Shown here: in pieces, positions 21,561-32,599 of the stretch
Numbering within the stretch: the stretch's first letter is position 1
Layout: the number at the start of each line of letters is the position of its first letter
DNA from: Gnetum montanum
Taxonomy: Eukaryota; Streptophyta; Gnetopsida; Gnetales; Gnetaceae
Assembly (NCBI GenBank): GCA_015680685.1
Contig: MNCI01026340.1
Coordinates: 128,322 to 192,321, forward strand
DNA: 64,000 nucleotides
Reading direction: 5' to 3'
Notes under the pieces: model-generated
Databases searched by the model: none
What the model was told of the DNA's origin: nothing
Seen by the model: only the letters and a program-made list of their open reading frames with translations
Position numbers and translations under genes: made by a program

Positions 21561-22195
21561 CTTGTTGGTTATTTGTTTTTATTTTTATGTTGATGGCTAT
21601 TGTTAGCCAAGACTATGTTATAGATGGCTATTATTTTTTTTTTGACATTTTTTGTCACATAGCGTGGCCATGACTATGTATGTTACAAACATTTTAAATT
21701 TAAATTTTTGGTTTTGTTTTTGGCTATATATATATAATGTTCTAGTGTCGTAAACATTGTAAGTGGCTATTTTGGTTATAAAATTAAATGGCTAATCAAT
21801 GTGATAATAGGTTAAACAAAAATATAATAAAAGAGACATTTGCTAATTTTAAGCCATGGTGGATGTAGGTTTTATTGTTTTGGTAGATGTTGCCAATTTA
21901 AGGCCATGGCATGCTATGTTTCTAGTTTAAAGTCTTAATAAACTATGGCTAAAGAGAAACTTATATTTTTTGATGATTTTATATTTTAAAGTTTTTATGG
22001 TTCTTTAGCTTATATCATGCTAAATAAAGAAAATAGAGAAATAAATAATGCTATAATAAATGAAAATGCAAATAAAATAAACTCCTAGGCTATATGCATA
22101 AATAGTAAAATAAAATGTAAGAAAACAAAAGGTAATAATTGGTCAACAAAGAGAAAACTTAGGCTAAATGGTTATGGTACAAATGGCTATAAAGT
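21561..22195. other. AT-rich spacer; short GTTTAAGG-motif repeats; no gene seen
   Basis: Very AT-rich with a TATATATATATA run near 21725. Three degenerate units of the GCCAATTTAAGGCCATGG motif occur at about 21843-21950. It separates the + strand split ORF from the - strand protease. Confidence 0.5.
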
Positions 22196-23843
22196 TCATA
22201 AGGGCACAACATGGAAGGAATAGGAGTACATGTTACTTATGTACGCTCTTCCTAATCTTCGAAAAGTTAGAAAACATATAAGGCCTTTTTTGCATAAGTT
22301 TGTACTCACCATCACCTTCACTAATGATGTTGAAAGAAAGTTCATCCCATGACACATCCCATTGCCCATCATTATTGTTCTTGGGTTAGTCCACTTTCTT
22401 GGGTTGGTGGACTTTGTGACTAGGATTTTTCTCTTGAAGCTCCACATTAGATCCATACTGTACGTTTATATTGTTGATAGTAAGGGGAACCGTGCTATCA
22501 CCATGAATGATGATTTTACCTTCCTCGTAAGGAAGGTGAATCTCTTGGTGGATATGTAAAGACACAGCTCATAATTAAGCCAACCAAGGTTTTCCCAAGA
22601 TAAGGTTAAACCCTAATTTCTCATCTACTATCAAGAAATTGACAGTTGTGGGGAATTACTCCCCTACCAAAAAGTTCAAGGAGATAGATTCCTTGGTGAC
22701 AACACTTGATCTATTGAAGGACTTGACAGTTGTGGTTGTTGTAGGCTATATTTCCTTTGTTAAGTCCAAGCATTAAATGATGGTGCATGGGATGATGTTT
22801 GTTGTGGCTCCATCATCAACATGCACTTGATGCACTTTAAATTGCCCTATACATATGGTTATGAATAGATAAGCCCTAGTTACTTCACTATTTTGGGGAT
22901 TGGCCTTGATTTTGTTAGTGCGAAAGACTAGGGATGTTGACTTCTCCTCCCTTGGTGAGGGAGGAACTATCACTGCATAGATGAATTTATCATTAGTAGG
23001 GATATTCTTACTAATGGTGATGAAAGTCAACATTTTGACTAGCACCTCACAATGTGTGGTGGAAGTCATGATCAAGTCATATAAGCTCAAAGCTATATTC
23101 TTTTGCTTAAGAGATTGTCTAACCTGATCCATCACATTGAGGAAGTTTTTATCATTGGCCATGGGCTTGTCACCTTGGTTGTGCTTCACTTCTTCCATGC
23201 ATTCCAAAATGTAAACTTTGACCTTAGGTGGTTGTTGTTCTGGCTTCTTCTCTTTGTTCTAGCTATGGGTTTTAGGGTCCTCCTATGGCTTGTTGATTGA
23301 AGCAAATTGAGTAGAGGATGTCATGGATATAGCTGAGATGGGAGTGAGCTTTAGTGAGCCCACTTCCTTTTGAGCCTTAGTCTACTTATCACATTTGTTA
23401 CCAAGCTTTTTCTTATGCTTCTCCATGTGCTTCATTGAAGTCTTTTGATTATCAGTTGTTGACTATGAGGAAGAGGTAGTAGCATTAGCCAACATAGGAG
23501 CTCATTGCATAGTCATGTTAGTTGGTTGGGCTATGACTGGTGGGGTTGTGTTAGGCTAGGGCACCCTAATGAAGAAAAGTTTGGTTAGAGGTACCTGCAA
23601 TGGTACTCTCACAATGAAAGAGGATCTTAAGTTAGTGGAAGTTGAAGAGGCCCTTTCATCAAAATGGGATACTTGGATCATGAATAGTTCCCTTGCTAGT
23701 CTCTGATTATCATCAATGTTGAATTCTAAAATAACATAAGGGCCATTATTAGCATTCAACGGGTCCTTGTATACTTGCATCAATTGATTTTGTGGTTGGA
23801 CCAAGTTGGAAGCATCTAAGACCAACTCTTCCCTATCTATCAT
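22196..23843 (-). pseudogene. Element E: Tat-like aspartic protease and gag-pro linker
   Basis: The ORF 22773-23207 (144 codons) ends with VTRAYLFITICIGQF then VHVDDGATTNIIP: a retropepsin strand and active site with D-D-G in place of D-S/T-G. The frame continues leftwards in pieces to about 22200, including GFNLILGKT, which fits the conserved G-R-x-W-type strand after the flap. 23556-23843 is a hydrophilic linker between gag and protease, with no named domain. The spacing matches Tat gag-pro. In-frame TAG codons interrupt it. If E and D were one element, 10.5 kb (11613-22195) would have been inserted between protease and RT; the data do not decide. Confidence 0.6.
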
Positions 23844-24299
23844 CTCCTACAAGTCATTCTTTAGTGTGAGGCAAAAGTCTATGTCATGACTAAGCAGTTG
23901 GTGATAATATCAAAAGTGGTCTAGTTTGAAGTACCTAGGTAATTAGGGATCATCCTTGGTTGTTCAAGTGGGGTCCTTAGCTATTTTGCATAACCACTCA
24001 TGCTTCTTTTGAGAAGCTTTGATCATCTATTTGTATTGCATGCACCCACTCTTCAATAATTGATCTAGCAACTCGGATGGTTTCAAAGGAAATTCAATGT
24101 ACTTGCTATGGTTATTTTGCTCAAAATTAGGTCTACTTGTACTTGATATAGTGGCCCTAGATGTTGATGTTTGATTATCATGATTATTAGTACTAGCCTT
24201 GGGTAGGTTGTTCGTTAGCCCCTAGTTAGTGGTTTTTTCCTCATTGGTCACTATTACAATAGCCACATTGTTTTGCTTACTCTTTTCCTTGTCCTTTCA

Positions 24300-25460
24300 T
24301 GTATGTTGATTTTTGTATGCTACATAGGCTGGTTCATGACTAGCCTCTACAACATCCTCTATGTTCTTGATCTAAGAGAATGCTTTGCTAAGGGACTGCA
24401 GTCAAGGTAGTAAAGTTTCAACTTGATAATGTTGTTAACCAACCCCTTAAATATGGGAAAATGATGGGTCTTGGATATGAGCTTCAGTATTTCATTCAGC
24501 AATTCATTCCACCATTGGATGAACTTCTATATAGGCTCAAGGGATCCTTGCTTGACCTTCATGAGTTGGTCAAGCATGGTATTAGGCTTTAAGTCATACT
24601 TGAAATGGTTAATGAACTAGGCTATCAAGTCCTTAAGAGAGGATATGGATCTTCTAGGTAGTGCATGATACTAGTCAAGCACTTTCCTAGTCAAGGACAT
24701 AGGAAAGATCCTCATGATAGTATGAGGCCACAACTGTAGTAGAAAACACTTGGATCTAAAGATTACAAGGTGAGCATTGGGATCACCTTCTCTATTGTAT
24801 TTGCTAAACTAGGAAATAGGAACACTAGGAGGAAGTGTTAAGGGTGGGACCATAGGACTAATGGGATCATCCTAGTAGAAATCCATAATCTTAAAACTTT
24901 GGGAAGTAGAAGCTTTGAGCATCTTTAACTTCTCTATTAAGTCCTAGATCATCTAAAGGGCTTGATCCAGGCCCTATGGTGGCCTCATTAACTACAAGGC
25001 TTGCACATATGGTTGTGGCATTTGTTGTAAAGCTTGTGGCCTTGCTATGGGTTGTAAGATGGAAGGAAGTGGTTGTGTTATGGTCATAGCTTGTGGGTCA
25101 AACAAGGAAAAAGAGACTTGTGCTGGTACCTAAGGCACAAATGGAAGAAAGGGGGTGTATGACTCCTGAGTTGCTTGGGGTCCCATGATGAATCTCACAT
25201 GGGTGGTTAGTGGATTTGCAGTGGTGAAAACCACCATTGATGGCTACATAGATTGAGGATATGTGGAAAAAGGTGTTAATGGATTATAAATCATAGGCTA
25301 TGACATCGATTGAGTTTGATGCATGGCTATGATCAGTGTGGGGTTAGCCATGGTAGGGTAGGTGAAAGTAGAAGATGACAGTACCATGCCCATGGAGAAA
25401 ACAAAGGCATGAGGGGAAGGCTTGATGGCCTTGGGGATTGCTTATTGGAATTAATCTTCC
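24300..25460 (-). pseudogene. Element E: Tat-like Gag
   Basis: Read right to left. A proline- and glutamine-rich N-terminus (about 25.1-25.0 kb) leads into the Gag capsid family near 24.83-24.42 kb: KYNREGDPNAHLVIF, LWPHTIMRIFPMSL, YHALPRRSISSL, FINHFKYDLKPNTML, then FIQWWNELLNEI. These phrases are characteristic of Retrotrans_gag in plant Ty3/gypsy. No long ORF survives because many codons read TAG where family members have CAG or TGG; I see few frameshifts. Capsid protein would build the particle. A 123-codon ORF on the other strand overlaps the leader upstream. Confidence 0.65.
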
Positions 25461-25585
25461 AAGATGTTTTTAGGCCTATATTGTATCCTAAACTCATCCT
25501 TCTCTTCTTGTTGTTCCTCTAAGCTATGCTTGTCATCTTCTTTCTCTATCTTAATTAATTAGGCTAGGATACCTGCATAGATTTC

Positions 25586-25957
25586 ATGGAGAGGTATTTG
25601 GTCATAAGGAAAAGGGATGTACTCTTTGCCATTGTGATTAATGAGTTTGAAAACCCTTTTGACTTTTGCTTCCAAACAAGGAATCAGCATGACAACCTAC
25701 ATTTTGGCAGAAATTTAGTTATATCAATCTTCCTTTATGATTGCAAAGTTAGGACTTTTCCCACTAACCCTCAAAGACTACCTACATTTTATGATAGTAG
25801 GGTCTTTTGGATCATAGACCTTCATGGCTTGTTGGCTAGGACCTTTGCCAATGAAGGTGAAAAGCAACTTGTTGGACTACTAGAAAGACATGGTTATAGT
25901 GTTGAAACTGGCTTCAAACAAGCTATAAAAGGAAAAAATAAAATTAAATCCCAATAA
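25586..25957 (+). CDS. Unrecognised 123-codon ORF
   Basis: Uninterrupted from ATG (MERYLVIRKRD) to TAA, slightly basic at its C-terminus, with no signal peptide or membrane segment and no family I recognise. It lies just upstream of the decayed Gag of element E on the opposite strand, in a neighbourhood where other frames carry many stops. That may be chance: if the reverse strand was leader sequence it need not encode anything. No promoter or neighbouring coding exon is evident. Confidence 0.2.
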   Translation: MERYLVIRKRDVLFAIVINEFENPFDFCFQTRNQHDNLHFGRNLVISIFLYDCKVRTFPTNPQRLPTFYDSRVFWIIDLHGLLARTFANEGEKQLVGLLERHGYSVETGFKQAIKGKNKIKSQ

Positions 25958-28500
25958 CTAGAATTCAAAAATGATCAAAGGAAGCAAAAATATCTGAAAA
26001 TGAGCACTTTATATAATTAGTAAGTGAAAACTAGAAAGTTGGGAATGTTGGCAACAAGCCTCACCCATGCTCATCCCTTAACTGCCTCAACGCTGGGTAT
26101 GGTAAGGGGGAAAAGAAGGAGGGTGATATAACAGGAATTTCACACCTTTCTAATCCAATGTTGATGAATAGGAAAATGCTAAAAACCAAAGTGAAAAGTT
26201 TGTGTTTTCCCACAAGAACTTGGTTTTTGAAGGCTACTAATTTTCTCAACTAGGAAAGATGGGGAAAAGATGACTTCTAGAAGTGTGATGGTTTTCAAAA
26301 GGGTTGCATCACCAACTTTGAAAACTAGAAAAATTGACAGCAAAAAGTAAAAAGAAAAGAAAATTTATTAACACTAGCTTTGGGATGAAAAATTCATAGT
26401 AGCTATTATGAAAAGCCAACACCCAACCACTTGCAACTTCAATGTTGCAATTTTGGTCATAGGCAAGAAGGGGCAATGTTGATTTTTTGAAAGTTTTAGC
26501 TACAAAAAATCACAAAAAAATGCAAGTGGTAATGTTTGGAAAAGATAGATTTGATCATAGAAATCAGGTAGAGATCCTCCTTCTATTACTAGAAAACTAT
26601 TGGAACTAGAAAAATCAATTGTTGGAAAACTGATAGATCCAATGCAACAACCTCAACCCCGAATCCCTAGGGTCTTTGAAAAAATGAGATTTGAGCTATC
26701 CTAGATGGTATAGTAGATTACCAAGGAACTTATGAAATGAAAAATGAATGATGCAAATAACAAGAATGTAGATCTAGAAATCAAAAGTAAAATATCTTGT
26801 AGACAAACTAAAATTTGAAAAATTTATTTAAACAAATAATAAATGAGTTTAGGGATATGTACAAGAGTTGCCCATGATAGAGCAAAAAGGAGGTTCATTG
26901 GAGAAGGAATTCAGAGCCCTTTGAACTTTATGTGACCTGCTTCATGATCTGGGTGCTCAGCCATTCCTAATGCTATCAGATCTCCTCTACTACAAATTCA
27001 AATTTGTTGCTTGGATCACTGTTGGGGGTTGAGAAAAATGAGAAATTTGGTTGCCAGATTACTCCATGTTGGGGTTTGGGGATCCCAAAAATGTAGCATT
27101 AACACCAAAAATCCAGAAGTCTCAGTGGGTTTGTAAAGGGAATAATAGGGCTGCAAAGGTTCCATGCTAGGGGGCTCCTAGAGGCTATGTTCTTGCAAGG
27201 TTGCAGGAGCTCTTGGAAGCCAAAATTGCTATGTGCTTAGAAATGCAAAAGTGTATAACCTAAAAAGGGATGTTGGGGTTTTGGTTATATAGGTTTTGGG
27301 CCATGATTTTTGCTACAAATTGGCTGCAAATTTCTACCTCATATAGGTGAGATGGATGCTCAAATTTGAGGGGTAACCATATATAGTAAGTGTCATTTCC
27401 CCATGGCCATTCCACTTACTATAAATAGCAATGAAGACGCACCTTCTACGCTAGAGGTAGATCTTCCATGTTGAGCCTTTTGGCATCCTTACTGAAGTGG
27501 TTGGTCAACCTTGAAGTCAATGGAGTGTAGAAATCTTGCTCATGTTGCTTCCACATTAGGGAAGAGTTTTAACACTAAGGTGAGAAGCCTCCAAGTTTAG
27601 GGTATGCGTTTCCATGCTGAGAAAGAAGACCAAACTCCTCCACATTGAGCATTATGTCTACTCCCACTTCTCCATGCTAATATCTACCTCTTCATGTTGG
27701 GGGTAGGTGAGAGTTCCTCCTTGTAGGTGTTTCTAGTGTAGAAAAGTGTATACCCCAAATAAATCCCATAAAATTACCATTTTTTACATCCTGAAAGGCA
27801 TTTTGATCCCCCAAGGCCAAATATAGCTACTAGGTAACTTTTTTTCAGTTGGGGAATGAGGGTTTGACCATTTATGAGGCATTTTTCAACCTCAAAAGTT
27901 TGAAGTATGTGAGATTGCCTCTCATGGATTACATTCTTAAAATTTACAATGAAGTTTGCCTTAGGTGTCATGGGGTGAAGGCTACATGGTGAAAATTGGT
28001 TACAACATGCAAATGTTTTTGGTGCTTCAAGGGGACACTATGCTAGTTTGAGGTATGAGAAGTAGAGGAAATGGAGAAAGAAGAAAATGTGTGAGGTTGT
28101 TCCTACCATACTTGTGAGCTAAGTATGGGGGCTTGTCTTAGTGGTCTTTGAAAGCCTTTTTTGAAGGCTTGAGAGGCTAACTTTGTTTGTTACTACTGTT
28201 GGAGACTTTTGTAGTTGATTTTTGGAAACTATTAGGCCAAAGGACTATTTTTCCTTAGTTTTGTACAAGGATTCTAACTGTGCCTTACACTAGCAATTTG
28301 AAGTTGATCCTTGAGGGTACCAAGTAGATAACCTAAGCCTAAAGTGTCTTCTCCCTTCCAAAATTGGTCAACTCAATTCTAGAGTGTGTATTCTAAACCT
28401 TTGCTATACAAAAATTTTTGGCAAGTAGTTATTGCATTAGCTTGAACAAGTGAGGATTATTTCACGAGGACATTTGGGATTTCTTATAAGTTGAAAGTTA
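25958..28500. other. Probable untranslated or LTR-derived DNA of element E; no gene seen
   Basis: No coding frame. 27440-27740 contains several TTCCATGTTGAG and TCCATGCTGAG cores resembling those of the 12.3-15.8 kb array, but without its regular spacing. This links the region to that repeat family and fits a 5' leader or LTR of the Tat-like element. I could not find a clear PBS or paired LTR. Confidence 0.35.
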
Positions 28501-30910
28501 TGCATTGGATCTTTCATGAGACATGGATCTTTTTTATTTTCCATACATGTATTCAACTTATGATTTAGCATTTTCTTTAGGTCATATGCACTTGGTATTT
28601 TATGTTTTTATGATAATTCTTAATGAATGCTCCCTATCATGCTATCCAAGGTTGGTAATCTCTTGTGTGGGCTATAAGGGCTTTGTCCTTTGAGGTGCTT
28701 CATGGTGTTAGCCTCCACCATTTATTTTATCTCTCATTTATTTTTGGTCTTGTTTTCATAAAATGTACATATTCCATTTGCTTAGAATTAGAGATTGATT
28801 TTATTGGTAAATTTTTGTTTTTAATTTATTATGTCTAGATAGTCACCTATAGAATTTGTCTTGTATTCTTTAGAAAAAAAAGAATATCAGAGATTGTTTG
28901 TCCTGTGTTCAAAAGCAAGGATCAGGGACTATTATTCTTCTTGCAATTGTATTCTAATTTATGTGGCTTATTACTAGCTATAACAAACCACTTCTCCTTG
29001 AGTTTCTAGATTGATAATTGTAAGTCATTGTTTATGTGTGTTTTTCTATTAACATTGGATTGTGGTAGAAGTGAATAGTTAGAACATAAAAAAATTTTAA
29101 ATGTTGGCTTGGTTTTCATATATTCTATTTCTATATCATGTCTAAAAGTTTATATTCTTATTGTATGAGAACTATGCCTAAAAATTCATGTTGGAGATGT
29201 TTATATATATACACACACATACATGGAAAATAAAATATTTTCTAATCTATTCAAAAGGAAGGTTAGTAAAATAATAGAGAAAGATACTCTATGGTGTACC
29301 TCAAGGGCTGAAACAAGTATGCTACAATATAAATTATTTAAAAAGAAATGAAAAAAACTCATTATTGAGGAACTTGACCTATGAAGCAAGTTGGAGGAAT
29401 CTAACCTATAAATCAAAAATATTATGCACATCATTATTGTGTTATTATTTTAAATAGCAAAAGAGCTGTTATGTATGTTTCAAATGAACTATTCTTTAGA
29501 GTTTAAGCTATTAAAATATAAATAACCCTTCCATGGCTGTAGGAAGCTCACATGATGACCTTTCAAGGCAACCTAAGACAAGGCAATAATAGGTTATGAA
29601 CATAAAATGGAAATTGTTGCATTGTTGATGGCCTAAAAGAGAAGGTTTTCACTTGGTTTTATATCTTGGACTTGTACTCTTTCATATTTTTATTTTGAAT
29701 CCTCTTCCACTACACCTTATGACTTGACTCCTAAGAAGAAATGTTGCAAGAAATAAAGCACAACTATGAATTTATTGTTGGTTATTTTAGAGACAATATG
29801 TTATTAAGACTATAAGAAGGAACAAAGATGGATATTATGCTTGAATGTTTTACAATTGCTTATTTTCTATTATGTTAGATCAAGAGGAATTGAACCTAAC
29901 ATCTAGCAAAATTAAAATTCTAGAATGTTGAAAGTTGTAGATCTAGGGATTGAACCCACAACATATTTAAATATATCTTTAATTCATTTTCAATAGTAAT
30001 CATGAGAAGTATTGAACTCATGACATTTTGGCATGGAAAAGGTTTCAAAAAAGAAAGAACAATTTCCATGAAACAATTAGTTACAAGAAATAATCCATTA
30101 TCTCTTAAATTCCACTAGTATAAACAAAGAGTAGAAGGAGAGAGATGGGAAAAATAGAGAGGCACAACCATAAGAGAGCATGGCTACAAGAAAAACAAGT
30201 ACAAAAGAAGATTGGCTACTATAGAAGACAACAAATGAACTTGTGTGGATGAACTAGAAAATAAATAGCAACAAAAAAAGGCTATGGTTACTTCATAAGA
30301 TATTGAAGAGAAAGAAAATTTGATCTAAGTAGCAATCCAACATACTAATAAATTTCCCTTGGTAGGCAAGAGGGTAAGATGATCCTTCTTTGCTATGTTG
30401 CAAGATAGACAACAATTGCTAATTATCTCAATTCATCTATTTTCTATTTTCTTTGGTTTGAATATATTTTGATGCTTTAACAATATTTTTGTTGAGATCT
30501 TAGATTATTGAATCCTTGATTTTATTGTTGGATCTCTCCTTTCTTTCCATGCACTCTCAAGCCTAATTGACTTGGATGAAAGTTATTTTTGTAATGATTT
30601 AGAAACAATCATAATAGATTTGTCAACAAGAATCAAGGATCCTTGATATGAGGATTGGTACCACCTCTAGAATGTGAGAATATCCTTGGGCCCATGTCTA
30701 TGTTTAAGATTTCTAAAATCTAAAGAATTATTTAATTCTTGGTTTCTTGTAGAAATTGGTTTGGTAACCTCTTTAAATCATTAATCCTTGGATTTGAATC
30801 TTGATTCTTATTTGTATACCTTCTCATGTCTAATTTTAACATCTTTCTATGAGTCCACTGGATTAGGGAAAATCTATAATGTTAAAATATCACTATTATG
30901 CTAGTGATTT
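28501..30910. other. AT-rich intergenic DNA; no gene seen
   Basis: Only short chance ORFs. Three tRNA B-box-like strings on the - strand (GGTTCAATTCC near 29890, GGGTTCAATCCC near 29943, GAGTTCAATAC near 30014) are noted separately. The right edge is the 3' end of the LINE. Confidence 0.5.
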
Positions 30911-30922
30911 TTCTATTATCTA
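30911..30922. repeat. LINE target site duplication, left copy
   Basis: TTCTATTATCTA, identical to 37061-37072. A 12-bp duplication is typical of target-primed reverse transcription. Confidence 0.85.
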
Positions 30923-31101
30923 CTATTTTTTTGAATGAGGATATATTAAAATTACAAAATATGTACAAACTAGCCCATAGTAGCCAACTATAAATGGAAA
31001 ACCCAGAAATCCCTAACACCATAGAACCAAGGCCTTACCATCCCTAGGACCCAAAATGATCTACATGTAGAAACAATGATGGATCCCGTTATCCCAAAAT
31101 T
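30923..31101 (-). other. LINE 3' UTR and A-rich tail
   Basis: On the - strand it includes TAGTTTGTACATATTTTGTA and TTTAATATAT, then ATTCAAAAAAATAG at the junction. This arrangement is common at 3' ends of plant L1 elements. Confidence 0.65.
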
Positions 31102-32529
31102 TTAACTCTTAGCAATAAAGATCTATCGAACCTTAAAACCAAGTGCTAGACAGACCCATCCACCCTTGAACATATAGAGACTTCTTGGGAGACTTGTGCA
31201 TTCATAATCTCTGCATTCCTAGAAATGAATGGCCTTGAGGATCTTCCTATTTCTTTCTATGTCCACAAAGTTCGTAGCCTCCTGAAAGTGTTTAAAATCT
31301 ACCTCTTTCTTAGCCTACTCTACCTCATCCCCTTTCCCTTCTAGGTGTAGCTTGGATGTAGTGTGATGTATGTATCAAAGTAAGGCCATCCAAGCTGTAT
31401 TGCAATTAATGTTCAACACAACATATGGGCATATCCCCTCCAAGATATGTGCATTAGTTACATGAGCTCGATCCAAGTTCTTTTAAAGCTATGTAGCCTT
31501 AATCTGATCTCTTTCATGAGATTACCTAGCCTCCTACTCCCTTTCTAGCCATTGTTGCTCCTTCTATTTTACCTCCTCTTGTATATGTACCCATAGTTCA
31601 TTGATAAGCACTACCTTAGCTAAATCTTCCTATAACTGTCAGCACTTGTTGATATTTTCTTCTAAGTAAGCATGTTGTAGTGCTACCTGGGTAGTAACTT
31701 GCATGAAATACTCATTACGTGTGGTTCATTTTGCCTCCTAGAAGGTTCTCTCCTCTACCCTAGCATGCACGGTCACCTCTTCCATGGACTTCTAAATCAT
31801 GGCCTAACAGTAACATAGCATTCCTGATCCTATCCCTCAGTTCCAAATTAGCCAATGTTTCATTGCTTCCACCTATGACTTGGTCATCCCCCATGTCAAA
31901 TCCCACTTAGGCATTGGTTCAAGTGACTACGTAACCCTCATCTCCTATGTAGATCCTAATTTCCCAAACCATCTCATCCTTCTAGTGTACACAAACCTAG
32001 CACTTGACCTTGGCTCCCATGGTAGTATCAACATCATGATCCTCTACAAGGCCAGAATAAGACTAGAGTAACATTCATTACACTGTCACTAGAGCTCCAC
32101 AAGAAAATACCATGGAAAATCAATAGAAATTCCTTGCCACATGTAGCTCATAAAAGCAAAGTGAATGCTAAGTAGCTTAGCTAAACTTCCTATATGAATT
32201 AGGACACTTTCAATCAACAATGTCACCTCCTACCATATTTGTGGTAACATAGACTTTGGCACATATCTACTTGCTATTTTTTATACTACTTTTTTGACAA
32301 TTTCTTTCATGTGTTCAAGGCTATGTATAATCAAGAGAATAGTTTCCCCCTCTGCTAGAACATCCAAAAACATTGCCAATGCCAACTTTGTTAACTCAAT
32401 CTTGATGCCCCAAAATGTTGTCTCATCCTCCACTCAATTGGTAAAGAATGTGTCATTAGCTAACCCAAGGTCCCTTTCCAACTTGTGGGTAGGAGCTCTA
32501 TCCATCCCATTCATTTCACCATCTTCCAT
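31102..32529 (-). pseudogene. LINE third ORF: coiled-coil protein, about 476 codons
   Basis: From ATG at 32529 (MEDGEMNGMDR) one single frame can be followed to 31102 without any frameshift. I counted 24 internal stops: about 15 TAG, 6 TGA and 3 TAA, all explicable by C to T or G to A changes. N-terminal third: hydrophobic segments (ELTKLALAMFLDVLAEG, ILLIIHSLEHMKEIV). C-terminal half, about residues 255-420: acidic-basic, glutamine-poor only because CAG became TAG, with heptad-like stretches (SMEEVTVHARVEERTF, WLERE, HERDQI, KNLDRAHV). It begins beyond the zinc-binding end of ORF2 in another frame. I recognise no family. Known plant L1 elements have two ORFs, so this is unusual; capture of a host or other element ORF is possible. 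Confidence 0.6.
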
Positions 32530-32599
32530 AGTAGCAAATTCACTTGGATAGTAGTGGCAAAAGGCTCAAATAGCTATGCACACCCAATTGTAACCGAAG

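Noticed and set aside
8841-25460. One single Tat element from gag (25.4 kb) to integrase (8.8 kb)
   Set aside because: Order and strand fit, but the 10.5 kb between protease and RT with an antisense ORF and an array cannot be shown to be an insertion, since no TSD or paired ends were found. Left as two entries.
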